This document shows, in pieces, positions 21,766 through 34,255 of a DNA stretch of 64,000 nt; positions within the stretch are counted from its first letter, which is position 1; every line of letters starts with the position of its first letter. The translations under genes were made by a program, and so were the position numbers. Below the pieces are notes generated by a model, which saw only the letters and a list, made by a program, of their open reading frames with translations, was not told the origin of the DNA and did not search any database. This DNA is from Teratosphaeria epicoccoides. Lineage: Eukaryota; Ascomycota; Dothideomycetes; Mycosphaerellales; Teratosphaeriaceae. The stretch is from positions 1-64,000 of the forward strand of contig JADDMT010000084.1 in the NCBI GenBank assembly GCA_021401465.1, in the 5' to 3' direction.

Positions 21766-22343
21766 ATCATGACTTTTCATGAACTTCTGACAACTTGGCA
21801 AGACCTCGTGTCCCTTGCGACACGTATAGAGATTACCTTGAAGCGAAATGGAAAATCAGGCGGCAAGGATAATAAGCGTCTAAGCCCTAAGGACCTACTA
21901 AAGGGCTACTAATACAAGCGCCCTAAGGGTCACGTCTAACGCGGTAGTTTATTCTAGAGGAGCAAGCCCTCTAAGCCTAAAGATAGTAGCGAGAAGCCTC
22001 TAGGCAGCTGCTACAACTGTGGAGCAAGGGACTACTAGGCGGCTCGCTGTCCTAAACGAAGTGATAGGAAAAAGGTAAGCAAGGTGTCTAAAACCTCCCT
22101 AGAGGGGAGGCGAAAGAAGGACAAGCCCGAGACAACCGAATAGCTACTACGGGTATCTAAGCTGTCTGTTACTAATAGTGTAGACTCGTGGCCTGCCTAG
22201 TGCCTATCCGGTGCGGTCCGAGTTAATGGCTCGCTTAAGCTAGTAGACTATATGCTAGACAACCTTGCGGAGGTTAACGTGATACCCTAGCAGGTAATCG
22301 TACGGCTCGGTTTGAAGCCGATCCTAGGAGCCCTGCTGCCTAC
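21766..22343 (+). pseudogene. Fam360 gag fragment, copy R5
   Basis: The fragment begins IMTFHELLTTW and continues through the zinc knuckle (CYNCGARDY...AARC, His read as Tyr) to LGALLPT, then is cut by the LTR of R6. It is the remains of a fifth Fam360 copy hit twice, by R4 and R6. Confidence 0.78.
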
Positions 22344-22703
22344 TAATACGGTTAATACTAGGGGGCTATTAGAACCGCATAGGTTCTAATGCCTACCCTT
22401 AGCATGCAGTAACCCTACTACACATGGCAAGGGGGTCCTTCGTATATACGTTAGCTCGTATGTCGTCTAAGTAGGATTAATGGTTGACGTAGGATGCCCC
22501 TATGTCGCTAACCCTACGATACCCCTACGGGGATAGGCTCGGACATGCTTTCCCTAATTAAGGGGCATCAGGGGTTATAAGCACCCTTAGCGCTACCTCT
22601 GCGATAAGCAGAAAGCAGCGCTGTCTTGTACCTATTAAAAGGTCGGATTACTCTGTTACACTGCGAGATATTTTTATATCATATAGCATATATATCTATA
22701 TTA
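22344..22703 (+). repeat. 5' LTR of R6 (360 bp)
   Basis: TATA box TATAA at 22576-22580. The primer sequence AGAAAGCAG at 22610-22618 lies about 34 bases further on, a normal distance for a transcription start. It ends TATATTA. Confidence 0.9.
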
Positions 22704-22706
22704 GTT

Positions 22707-22715
22707 CTGCTTTCT
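22707..22715 (+). other. Primer-binding site of R6, self-priming type
   Basis: CTGCTTTCT three bases after the LTR, the exact complement of AGAAAGCAG at 22610-22618. Confidence 0.6.
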
Positions 22716-22752
22716 CCCCCCTGCTTTACAGTATAGCAGAGAATACTACGAT

Positions 22753-23831
22753 ATGTCTAGAGTACTACGTACTCGCAACTAACGCATAGCGAGCGCTATC
22801 CCGAGCGCCTGCGATAGCGAAGCTAGCCTAAGTAACTAGCAGGTAGAAGTACCTCCTACAAGCGACACTACATCAAGCGACAGTTCTGCTAGAGGCTAAT
22901 TACGTAGCGGACAAGGCAATAGGCCCCCCGCATAGGGACCGTAGCTAACCCCGACTATCGACCTAGCCCTTGTAGCCATGATTGTTAATTAGGTCGCAAA
23001 CTGCCTTGCGAACTAGAGCTAGAGCCGCACCGCTTCTAGTAGCGACAACAGAGAGGACGACGAAGATGTCGCTATAAGCGGTACTAATGAACTAGCAGAC
23101 GAAGAAATCTAGCGAGATTTCACGCTAGGGACCCGTAGAGACAACTCGCTAGCAGGCGCAGACCCTCCGCGTGTGCCCGCGAGTCTAGTGCCTAAATTCG
23201 GGGCCATAGTAGGCTAACCTAGAGGCAGTCGTAACGCATGTAACCTAGAGCTGTTTAAGAGAGACACCTTAAAGTAGGCTCGAACTTTCTTGCAGGCATG
23301 TAAGGCAGTTTTCGTGCTTAACCTACGCGGATATTCCACAGAGGGCAAACGAGTTGCCTTTAGTGTAATGTGGCTCGAAGAGGATAAAGAACCTCGCAAT
23401 AATTAGCATAAGCGGTATAACCTTATGCGGGTCTATGACAGAACGTATATATAGGCGGACTTTCGCTAGTTCTGTGTCGACTAGGTCGAGGATCTAGGGA
23501 ACCGCGCCCTTACTATGTCTGTCGAGTATGAGAAGGCTAAGCAGGGGAAGGGACAAACTACCTCTAGCTTTGCTACCTACCTCGCTACGCTTAAGGGACA
23601 GATGCTACTATATACTAAGACGTAATGCATGCGGCACCTACTCGTTAAACTTGATGACGATCTTCAGAACATAATCATGACTTTTCATGAACTTCTAATA
23701 ACTCGGTAAGACCTTATGTCCCTTGCGACACGTATAGAGATTACCTTAAAGCGAAATGGAAAATCGGGCGGCAAGGATAATAAGCGTCTAAGCCCTAAGG
23801 ACCTACTAAAGGGCTGCTATTACAAGCGCCC
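22753..23831 (+). pseudogene. Fam360 gag, first part (R6)
   Basis: ATG 22753 (MSRVLRTRN) to the P1 insertion after CYYKRP. Gag domain with MSVEYEKAKQGKGQTTSSF and IMTFHELL. It continues at 37548 on the other side of P1. Stops are of RIP type. Confidence 0.8.
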
Positions 23832-24539
23832 TACATCTCGAAAACCTAACCCCTAAGCAGTACGAAGTACGAAGAGTAGACCGAGTAGAGCTAAGTTAGC
23901 TAAGTAGGTACTAGTAGTATACTAGCAGTATCTTACTAGCTCGGCCTACTTGGCCCTACTCCTAGCTACTCAATTTACGGGCTCGTTAGCCTTCCTACTC
24001 ATGCCTACTCGTAGGCGTGCTTATTTAACGGCTTTCTACTCGATCGCTACTTACCTACACTCGTACGCTCCTCTGACGTGTACGTCTACTTAGCCTTACT
24101 CCTAGCCATGCAATCCGGCGACAGGCATCACTACTAAGTGTTAGCGATATGCAGTAGTTAGAATGAAACTTGTCTTTAGACTGCCCCCTTATACAGCTCA
24201 TTTACCGTACTAGCTACTACGCCGCTGTCTCTGCGCTGTAGGCAGTCTCCGAAGCCTTCTACAGTCGACGGCTGTAGCTTGTAAGTCGTCTACATCCTCC
24301 TATGCCTTTCCTCATACGCTTAGAGGCGCATCTAGTCCGCAACCTATTCGACGATCTTGTCTTCGACCTCTACGCTCTCTAACATTCCCTCATACTTCTT
24401 GACTGCTAGAAACCGAAGTCGAGGCAGCTAAGCAGCTATAATAGTCATGTAGAGTACGAACTGCTTAGAGTACACGAAACTACAGAGGTCCGCATTAATG
24501 TCATCTGAATTCCGGTAAATACATACATACCTGCCTGCT

Positions 24540-25590
24540 ATGTTAGTAGTAGCTAAGCAGCTACTACGACCAAAATATGCTACTGTCGAATCATATCTAC
24601 CTGCTATTGCCGTATCAAATCAGCAGGGACTGCAGCTCTTACTAGCATGCTAGTCTCATAGGAGCTAAGAAACAAGTAAACCATAAGTAATACTATCTCT
24701 GCTAGCTCGCCAGACTTCAGGAAACACGGCTAGACCCCCGTTTAGAACACTACTATGTCTCTACACCTACCTGCTCGCTAGCCTACTATGGCCTCAGAAA
24801 CATGTGTCGAGATACACATATGCACTTGTTAGCGCATCTCGTTCCTCTACACGTAGTACTAGACGATGAACGGCTTGTTCATTGTGCTATTCAAAGTGGC
24901 CAAGTTGTTACGGGCTCCTGCGACGACGTCGCCAAACTCGCCCTGTAGACGCTGTCTAAACTGTAGAGAGAACTCGTCATACAATGGCTCTATGTTGTAT
25001 GTATTCTACAGGCCTTAGTAGAATGCCTAGGTGTACTAGTCTTCTGTCTTGTACTCGACATTAACCTTCTTTTAGCCTAACTAATTAGCGTCTTCCGTCT
25101 TTATCACAATGAAGACGACCTTCCTATTCCTTTTGCTCCTAAACACACGGACCCCCCTAAAACTCATCTAAGGGGCCTTAGGGGTCCCATTGTAACTGAC
25201 GATGATTAGCCCGCCAAAGAAAAGCTTATGTGCACCTAGCGGTCTAGTAAGTAGCACTCTAAACACCTTGTTCGTGATTAGGGGCAGTACACTGTTAGCC
25301 CGCTCCCTTGTCGCGCGACTCGCTATGTCCTCCCCTTTAAAGATCTTCTTAAACGGCAGGATTTTGACGCGTCTAGTAAACATGAAGTCAGTGACTAGTC
25401 GTCATATCTCAGGGTTAACTGCATACTTATTCCTATTCTAGGTTAGCCGCCTAGTATAGCTATCCTTGTAGTTGTCATGCTAGTTAATTATCTGGCAATT
25501 CTTGCTGCAGTAGGCTACTGCCTGACATGGGCACATCTTGAGCGGGCTGTCGATGCCACAATTAGCGCATTAAGCGACTATGCTAGCCAT
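24540..25590 (-). pseudogene. MYND zinc-finger protein gene in P1 (broken)
   Basis: From ATG 25590. Codons 8-45 form a MYND finger: C8, C11, C20, C22, C28 (YCS), C32 (CQ), then TAG at 37 for the conserved Trp, Tyr at 41 for His (TAC from CAC) and Tyr at 45 for Cys (TAT from TGT). Every deviation is a RIP-type change. An open stretch 25383-25168 (FTRRVKILPFKKIFKGEDI) follows, and a coherent frame continues to about 24540. MYND fingers bind short peptide motifs. This protein's role in the transposon is unknown. The 3' end is approximate. Confidence 0.55.
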
Positions 25591-26439
25591 TATCTCAAAT
25601 AGTAAGATAGAGGGTTAATTGATGTTGCTGCTACTTGTATGTATCAGGCAAGTCTTCGAAGTTAGTTAATGTAATTAGTAAAGAGTTAAAGTAGAAGAGC
25701 AGTAGTAGATATAGATATCTCTTGCTGCCGAGTGCATGTGCTGCTACCTAGCTAGCGCACATGAGGCCCTCGTAACTGCCGTCTAGATTAGTCAGCTGCT
25801 ACGTGCTACTATGTGCTACATGCAGGTAGTTATCGCTCTTAACAAAGAAGCAGCAAACATGGCGACATCTATCCTATGCAGCTGTGTCTGCTAAGTGCAC
25901 ATGCCGCCGTCAAGCTAGCGTTAGTGTGACTATGTCGCGGTTACTACTATTCCTAATGCCTCCGTATAGTAGTAGATAAGGTCTGTAGGTCGTAACCATG
26001 AGGATCATTTTTTACTGCCTTTTGAGGCAGAATCGCCTGATATTGTGCCTTCTTCATTTAGTCATGTGCCTAGGCAGCAGTATGTGATATTCAACCGAAT
26101 CTGTAACAGCGTCGCGTGCCTTCTGTTTCTGGCCATTTTTCAGGCAGTAGCGTCATGTGCCTTCCATTTCTGGTCATTTTTCAGGCAGAAGCTAATGATG
26201 TGACGATGCAACGTGTGCGGTTAGCGACTATGCAGAGCACATGACCTACAGCTACTAAAATACAAAAGAAGCTTAGTACTCTAAACTTCTTTCTTTCAAA
26301 CAACTACCTTATCTAGTACTCGGCTTCTTCTTTAGCATCTATATAGATACTAGCATACTAATAACACTACAGCATGTAAGCATTATATGCTCGTATGACG
26401 AGACTATAAACTAACGCGCTAGTAGAATCCAAACCTACT
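25591..26439. promoter_or_regulatory. Divergent intergenic region in P1 with repeats
   Basis: Lies between the MYND gene (minus) and the next frame (plus), so it probably holds both promoters. It contains the inverted repeat CTGCCTTTTGAGGCAG at 26015-26030 and a two-unit direct repeat at 26110-26190. Confidence 0.4.
26110..26190 (+). repeat. Two tandem 40-bp units
   Basis: Units 26110-26149 and 26150-26190 share TGCCTT, TTTCTGG, CATTTTTCAGGCAG. The differences are mostly transitions. The CAGGCAG word recurs in the nearby hairpin at 26015-26030. Confidence 0.7.
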
Positions 26440-28080
26440 ATGTCGACGAATCCGACCCTAGACCTAGAGCTAGCAATTAGTGTAGGTTCTAAGCACGCCA
26501 AGTTCGCGGCCGACTATGTCCGCAATACTGTCTAGGCATCAGAAGCCGCCGTCGCGCTACAGAAGGCATATCCGGACTTCGATGCCTACGAGGATCTCGT
26601 TAACTACGCCCCTTAGGTAGAGCATCGAGCTAGGCACAAGGTGCTCAACGTCGCATGTGGCGGTAGCCTGATTAGGCTCCTAGCGAGTGCAAAGCTAGCT
26701 GCGCTAGATAGTGTATACTTCCTAGACTTCTATGCTAAGATGCTAGATAAGAGCTAGTAGTATGTGTTGTAGCTAGGCCTTAGAGGCAATACTATTACTA
26801 ACTAATCTTTAGTACCATGCGGGACTACTAGGGAAGCGTGGACTCGTAGCGCTTCATCTAGGCAAGGCTCGGTCGCACCCCTACAGCTAGCATCAAGCAG
26901 GCTGCTAGATGCCCTAATGGCTTTTAGATAGTATTTGTAAAGGGCGTGCTAGAGATGTTCGAGCTATGGGTCTATTCGGGGCTAATCCGCTAGCTGCGCA
27001 AGCTAGTTAGTAACAACGGCTAGCTGATCTTAGATTAGAAGGAGCCTGCTCCTAGCTAGCAGCTACTCATGTACTAACCAAGCGAGGCTACTTCTATGGC
27101 CTATCGAGAGTACACTATAAGAGACTAGGCCTTGTTGCCATTACGCATTCAGAATGTTTAGTACCCCGCCCTACTAAGTCCTGGCTTTAACCGTCTAATC
27201 ATGCAGTACACCATGATCGCTAGCTAGGACGAATTGGCGAGGGCGCGGAGATCTATGCTTACTTTCTTCGCTAAGCCTAGTATAGCAAGTAAGGTGTCCC
27301 TCTACGTAGACTTTCTGACCTACTACCTGACGGATCAGTTAACTGCTCTCTACGGCTTATTCGTCAAGCGAGCAAGAACCCGTGTCAGCCATCTAACCGC
27401 GGCGTTAGAGGTCAAAATCGACATGGCGCGGCATGAATGGCTTAATAGCAAGATTAGTAGTACTACTCCTAGGCAGAGGGGTTTCTAGGTCGAGCTCTTA
27501 TACACTCTCCTCATCAAGCCCATGGTTACGATATCTCTTAATCAAGTCAAACGGGAATTGTCGCGCATAGAGAGACGTGCGCTAGAACGACAGGTAGCGA
27601 AGGCTCTATAGAAAGGGTAGTAAATGTGCAAGGTAGATAAGCTAGCTAGCTGCCTAGACGCTAGCTAGCAGAGAGATGTGCATGCGATAAGAGACTTTCG
27701 GCTAGTAGCACTAACTGCCAATCCTACGGCATGACTAATAAGTAGTTATGCACGTAGGTAGAAGACCTGCTTCTAGCCGTAGCAGGCAGCAATTCATGAC
27801 TTTCTTGAGAACTTACTAAGCATCTACCTCTTAGCGACGTGCCTGCTGTCGAAAAGAAGCTCGTAGCTGTCATCGCTAAACACGAGTTTTCCTTTCTCAA
27901 GGTTAGTAGCCGCGATTCTGACTAATCATACATACATATGCTAACTAGTTGTGTTTCTAGCTCCTAGCTAAGCTTCGTAACAAGATCTACGAAGGAGTCA
28001 TTATGTTGCCTACCCCGATTAGCATCATGTTCAACTATGGCATAGGTCAGCTAAGTGGCTAAGTCGTCAAGTCTACTAGC
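26440..28080 (+). pseudogene. P1 passenger ORF of unknown function
   Basis: Starts at ATG 26440 (MSTNPTLDLELAISVG). A coherent frame with RIP-type stops changes register once near 26930 (intron or indel), then continues with KGVLEMFELWVYSGLIR and the open stretch 27234-27488 (SMLTFFAKPSIASKVSLYVD). I recognise no domain. Fungal transposons of the KDZ class often carry TET/JBP oxygenase genes, but I could not see an HxD...H signature here. The end is approximate and abuts the transposase gene tail-to-tail. Confidence 0.4.
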
Positions 28081-28179
28081 GCTAGCTAGAAGAACTACGT
28101 GCTAGGAGCCCTCCTTGCGGCGTGCTACCTTTATCGAGCTTACTAGTATGGCATTTGTTACGCATGTTATAATCGTTTA

Positions 28180-31100
28180 CGTTTGTTTCTCCTTGATTAG
28201 TCCTAAGTAGAGCTGCTAGCGACGCCACGCTTAAGCGATAGCGGCCCTTCCTTGCTAGTAGCCGCAATATCGCGCTCCTTAGCTATATTTAGGCGATGTA
28301 GCTTATGTTTAGTTGCTACCCTAGACTCTTGTTCCTCCTAGTCCGCATTGTATATAAAGTTGTAGGTCTCAAAGTCGGCAGTGTTGTTAATGTACATGTC
28401 ACATTAGCCGGAGGTGTCATATTCGTCTGTTAGCATAATTTAGATGCTATAGTAGACGCTAGTAAGCCTGTAGATGCGGTGACCTTGCAGAGTACCTTCC
28501 TATAGGCTAGAACGCATTGCTATGATCACTGTCATGCCATGAACATCGTCTGCTCTTCTAGCCGGATCTTTCGGCTAGAACAGGTCTACGAACATACCTA
28601 TGTAGGTCGGACATTTATTATGTGCTAGTATTATGTAGTTGTAGCTGTCTACTATGACGCGCGATTTCTTGTCTCGGAAGGTTACGACATATAACAGGCG
28701 AGCAGGCAGCCGGCCCTCGAAGGCGAGGACTAGGTCAATTTGTCTATTAACGCTAGTAGTCTCGTCCGTGACTAGCGGCACTTTGTACTCCTAGACCTAG
28801 AGCTAGTCGTTACGGCGATTGCCCTGGATTCCTTGCTAGTTCGGGGTACATCTAACAACGTCTAGCTTAGTTGCAGATAGATTGTCGGGATCCTTATAAT
28901 GCATCTTCTAGTACCGTATACTAGCATAGAAAGATACATCTAAATTGTCGACCTAATCTAGTCTTCCCTCGATCCTGTTAGGATCAAGACGCATTGTATT
29001 CAACGTCGATATTTTATTAGACGACGCCTGGCACTCTCTGACAAACACTGTAGTAGCATGACGGAAGTAAGGCCCTACCTCTAGCCCTATGTGTGCTACT
29101 ACATTACTAACTGTCCTCTATATATCTCTACCTAGTGACGATTAGCTAGATCTTGGCTTTCGCCAGCTAAGGAAGGCTTCGACATCCTTCTACTCTGTCG
29201 GTTAAGGCACTTCGCGCTCCCGAGCCTCTCGACGTTCGGCCTTAGTCTGCTGCTAGAACGTTAGGCTAGTATTAAAGAATGTAAGCATAGTGATCTTTCG
29301 CTAGAAGTGCTCTATAATTTAGTCCTCCTATCCATTCTTCTTGTAGCTTCTTAACGTATTCGACATGCTTGTGTTCAAAGTAGCTAGTGTCGAGGTCTAG
29401 CGCGTTGCCAAAGAGCCGTATCATGTCCACGTAGTATGTAAGGGCATGAAACTTAGGAAAATTGAAGTGCCCTTATAGTTTACACACATTGTCTACTGTC
29501 TTAGGCTCCTCCGCTCGCTCTGTCTGCGCTTTCTTCTTTCTTAGCTCTCCTTTGCTTATGCGGTACTCCCTGAACTCTTCTTTATACTAGTTGCATTAGA
29601 ACAGGGCGAGGACTATGAACCGGAGCGTTTTGCTATCATGTGAAGGATATTACGCCAACTAAGAGAAGTCTACTATCGCCTACAAGAACCGGATAGCGCT
29701 ATGTGCCTTAGCCTCTTCTAATAGTAGCATGAAGACTAGGAGCAACTGTCGCAGCATACTCTTCTGCTCCTAGCCTGTCTATTAGCTTACTACGGACATC
29801 TAGCTAAACACCCGGAGGTTCCTAAATGCAGGCACTGCCGCGAAGCGACAGTTAATAATGACATCTAGTTAATAATCTATGATAGTCTTGCCTTTGTTAC
29901 TCTTTCTTGCTGCTTTATGCTAGCCCTCGGCTTATAGGAGTACTACTCTAGCTCGCTTCGAAGACAGAGGCAGTCGACTCTTAAGCAAATCTCGCGTCTA
30001 ATCCATGACGTACATTAATACGCCCTTGAAGAGTTAGTAGAGTACGTCTACTATTAGCGTCTTGTAGATATTTAGGCTAGGGTGCCTAAATGCGAAGTTC
30101 GGTAGGTCGTGTACGTGGCTACCCTAGTCCTTCTTCGCTACTCGCTAGAGCATGATTTGTATTTACATGTCCTTATGTATCCGCTATAGCGTAACCGCTT
30201 CGAGGTCTTCGCGTTTTTCTGGATCGATTGTACATATCGTGTAGTAGCGGTTGTTCTTCACGCCTGTGATCATCACCTGTTCTTAGTAGTCGCTCGCGTA
30301 TACTGCGATATTTAGGAAACATCGCCGTGTCTCGCTATCCGCACACAAGACGTCGAGGCCCTCGCCTGCAGCGAGCTTAGCAATAGGGTCGAACATTGTC
30401 TTCATGTAGCGATAGTATAGCTCGTCCCTAATGCTTCCTTTCCCGCCTTTGACTACTAGTAGCATCGCTAGGAGCACGCTGCCTAGTCGATAGTTAGAGT
30501 TACGAACCGATCTAGGCAGGTTGCTAATCGTCAAGTATACTAGCTATGCGATCAGGTTACCTTAATGATTAGTAACCTGTGTCTTGTCACTAGCAAGAAT
30601 TAGTGGCACAATTGTCGCTCCGTCTATTCTAAGCTCTTTCTGTTTGTCCTACTACTAGTCTGCAGAGGCCATGTCCTAATAGATCCGCCTAGGCGGGTCA
30701 TCTAGAGTCTCGAGGCGATAAGGCGCATACACGAGATCATTCCTGAAACCCTTGTGCCCTATGAGAAAGTGCATAACGTCTTCGACTTTCTAGTGCCTTA
30801 GAGGCACTGTCTTGACACTAGAGGTCGACTGTAGAGATTCTAATTCGATGTTCGTAATGCTCTACTTTGCAATGAATAGTAGTTAGTAGGCACTTACTTC
30901 TCGGATCTTGTCCTTAAGCTCCACGCCTAACTGAAAGCTAAGCAGTTCGTGGATCTTCTGCAGCCAGGGATTCTTGAATAACCGATCGATGGCGTTACTC
31001 GAAATGCCTTCGTGTGAGAGCTAGTATACGAATACTACATCTGCATTACTTTAGAAGAAGGCATAGCCTTATTCGTTAAGTTCTTTATCTGTCTGTTCGT

Positions 31101-31654
31101 TAGACCTAGTCAAGGTTATTACTAACTCGGTAGGATTGCGGCTTAACGTACACTTTGATTAGCCTGCCTGCTATGAGACTACCTACGCTAAAAGGTGTCC
31201 GCTTGTATAGTCGCTCGTACCTAGCAGATAACAGCCTACTAGCGCGCATATGGATTAAAGCTAAGCTGTGCTCGCTCGTGACGCTATGTAGCCTACCTGT
31301 TTGGCTGCTATTCGTGTCTCCATATCGTCTATCTAGAGATGTGGCGTCTCTTGTGAATGCTGCTAGGTCGTCGTAGAGACTAAGCGCGTCGATGTTACTA
31401 CTGTCATCGTTGATTGCCCTAGCTGTCGCTACCATCTCCTTCTCTTGCATGTAAGCCTCATTAAACACAGGCTCGACGACTATGACTAGTTCCTCGTTTG
31501 CAACATACTGCCTATCTACTCTCGTAGCATCGTCGACTAATGCCCCCTCCTTGTAGGCGAGGACATCGTCTGCTGATTAAGTTTCGACTCTATCGTTCGA
31601 GTCTAAGGAGATGTTCAAATCTGACGCGTATTTCTCGTCAGGTCTAAGATCCAT
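28180..31654 (-). pseudogene. Plavaka-type transposase (broken)
   Basis: Candidate ATG 31654 (MDLRPDEKYASDL). The N-terminal 180 codons are acidic; one intron or frame change is likely near 31100. The core has LILASDKTQVTNHQGN (about 30600), VYLTISNLPRSVR, DSETRRCFLNIAVYASDY (expected AGYVADY), EQVMITGVKNN, and VDVLYQLFKGVL, where LHQLHKG-type is usual and the Tyr is a RIP form of His. Downstream is FPKFHALTYYVDMIRLFGNA. These are the landmarks I associate with Plavaka transposases. Stops are almost all TAG/TAA, so the gene is dead. Confidence in the family is good; the ends are approximate. Confidence 0.68.
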
Positions 31655-32011
31655 AGTGCTCTGATTAATAAAGTGCTAAAACTTCGCTACTATGCAGGTA
31701 GGAACATGCTAGTCATGACTACTATGACCTTTTAATGCCTTGCCGCAGCCTGTGTAGTATAGTATACGCTATGAAGCCATTGTCGACATAGTATGTTGCA
31801 AAGGCTATAGCGCTCATAGACGCGTCAATTACCATAAACACCCGACCCCTAGAAAGGTACGCGTGCTACGCGGGTAGCTGATTGCTACTCGGACGGTTCA
31901 TCCTGTTAGCCGGCTATGCGTGGTTAGGGTTAGTGTTTAGGTTAATAGAAGAATTGAGTGTTATTAGAGTGTAGTAGTGAAGGAGGGCCTAGAGTAGACG
32001 AAAATGGATGT

Positions 32012-32330
32012 GCTAGGAGTATACTAGTGGCAGTTATATTAGCTAACTCATTCTGTCGATCGCAGGCAGTACGAGCGCTATTTTAGCCAGGAATCCCAAA
32101 TTTCGAGTAGTTTCATATATAAATCTAAAGTATATAGTATTTATATGCATAGAGTTATACCCTCTATTACTAGCGGCTTAGATGTGTGGCGTAGACATAG
32201 TAGGAGTACCGCTAGTATACTACTAGCAGTCGTTGTCTGTCGATTGTAAGGGTTTAAAACGTGTAGTAGCGATCTATGGGTCGGACCTTGACGTAGTAGT
32301 AGTAGACGTACCGCTAGTATACTACTAGCA
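32012..32330. repeat. Cluster of near-palindromic CTAGTAGTATACTAGC motifs in P1
   Basis: Copies at 32012-32033, 32207-32230 and 32309-32330, upstream of the transposase. Related copies lie at 23911-23930, 36595-36612 (with a half-copy near 36626) and 37348-37371. The centre is GTATAC or close to it, flanked by TAGT and CTAGC(A/G)GTA. They lie outside the coding frames. Confidence 0.6.
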
Positions 32331-32499
32331 TTTAGTAGTCGTCGAGTACATTCGAACAGACAAGATGATCAGTGTTATGCATATACTCTATCAGATGAGG
32401 TGCTTGTGTAGTCGCTATCTAAAACGATACTGCTCGCGCACGACTACTAGCATTACTCTATCACAAGATTGCAGTTAAACCCTAGTTAATCTGTCATCT

Positions 32500-33180
32500 T
32501 ACGCTAGCCTGCGTAGCCCGTACGATCCTATGCCTCTCTACTCGCCCTAATCATCGCGCATGGTATTAATGAAGTCGTCACTAGTCTGCTAACAGTTCAT
32601 AGTCTACTCTCCGAATTAGCTCTATAGCGCAACCTAGTAAAATCTCATTGCCTCTGTTAATCGCGCTAACTACATTAATCTAGTGCGACTAACCCTGCTA
32701 CAGGCTTGCCTAGTCGACTACTGTTTTAAGTTGTCATCTAGTATCGTGATAGCGTTAGCAGGTACAAGAGTTACGCTACTCTCAATTTTGTTCACGGTCG
32801 ATATAAGCAACCAAGGGTCGTCTTAGTAGCCTTTGATAATAGGATTAGTAGTCACGAAGTCCCCTACAATCATGGCCTTATCTTTCGACCTGTAATCTAG
32901 CCCGATGAACCTAGCTATCTTGTTAAATCTGTCTAGGATGTAACCGTTCTCTACTACCTACTAGAGATACTAGTTAAAGTTAGTACATGTTAGGCAAGGA
33001 AACAGTTGCCTTGCGCGCATAGGCTCGAGTATCCTGTTCCTATATGCATGTCTTAAGTGCCACAATTATTAGGACCCTAGCGTCTAGATCATGCCTGCTA
33101 CAGATAGTGTCGTAGCAGACTAGAAGATAGATAATGCGGCGTCGCATATACGACGGCTACGGATATGGCAATAAGGTACG
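32500..33180 (-). pseudogene. P1 ORF of unknown function, minus strand
   Basis: One frame reads through with TAG/TAA-type stops only (RILEPMRARQLFPCLTC, then FNKIARFIGLDYRSKDKAMI and VGDFVTTNPIIKGYQDDPWL). It looks like damaged coding sequence. No domain recognised, ends approximate. Confidence 0.35.
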
Positions 33181-33309
33181 AAAAGCGCGGAAGGGTCCGC
33201 TACATCTTTTATCTGAAGTTAGCCAAGAGACTAACGAGTATAAACAACGCGTGTTTCGAGTAATCCTGACATCTGTAATTTAAACAGACACGATATAGGC
33301 ATAGCCCGA

Positions 33310-34131
33310 ATGATGAGTGTGCGTGTTTCCTCGACAAGAACCTCTAAGACCTAGCGCGGCACAATTCACAAACCTAAGGCGCTATGATAGCAGAGCATAG
33401 GCATAATCGAAGCAGGCCTTACACTTCGACACGACGATTACCTACGCCTATACGCTGCGTTAGAAGAACGGATGGAGCAGCTTAGCCTACTTGGCCGAAT
33501 TGCGCGGTTAATAGCAGCGAAGGAGTGCATGTTCTAGGAAACGAGCGCCTTCTTTAGTAGTAGCAGGGAATTACAACTTAAATTCCTAGCGACAGCAGAG
33601 GCGTTACAGACACGAGTAGGGGAGGTTAGTTTTCGGCATCTACTATACAAGATATTGTCAAACTATTAGTGGCGGACAGTCTAGAAGTCGACAATTACCC
33701 GGGGTTAACACGAAGGTAGTATAGCTGTTATAGTTTAAACGCAGCTCGAAGGCCTTTAGAACAATACGTACAGGATATTCTCTCGCATGCAGAACGAATC
33801 TTACTACTATATACGTAGGATCTACCGCAGAGCAACTACATCCGTTAGGCTATGTCGTATAGGCGGACGTGCTATATAGCGCGGATGTTTCGTAGTACCT
33901 ATACTAGCTATCATTAAAGAATCAATGCTAACTAAGGCTAGTTCTACTAGCGGTATTTTAATAGCATACCGCTAGCAAGCTAAAAGTACCGCCGGCTAAT
34001 AGGGAAGCGCAATTTCAGGGGTAGCCGAATTTAGATGACGCTTGCGTGTCGCAAGATACTGTAAACATCGCGTCCCCTCCTTCTTCTGCATCAATAGACG
34101 CCACGTAGCTACATTAGACAGTAACTCGTAG
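33310..34131 (+). pseudogene. P1 ORF of unknown function, plus strand
   Basis: ATG 33310 to TAG 34129-34131 (273 codons), interrupted only by RIP-type stops. The N-terminal third is helical and leucine-rich (RLYAALEERMEQLSLLGRIA); then FLATAEALQTRVGEV. No known domain recognised. Confidence 0.38.
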
Positions 34132-34255
34132 TATGTGCATATTTACATGCTATAGATATTATCCTTTACTAACCTGCTACTAGACCTACACGACTAAGAA
34201 GGATATACCGCGCTCTGTTCTCTGCTAATCCTTTAAGTCGCGTCCTTCTTTAATC

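Noticed and set aside
26440..28080. Possible TET/JBP oxygenase in P1
   Set aside because: I looked for an HxD...H and following Arg signature because related transposons carry such genes, but could not see one in the damaged frames.
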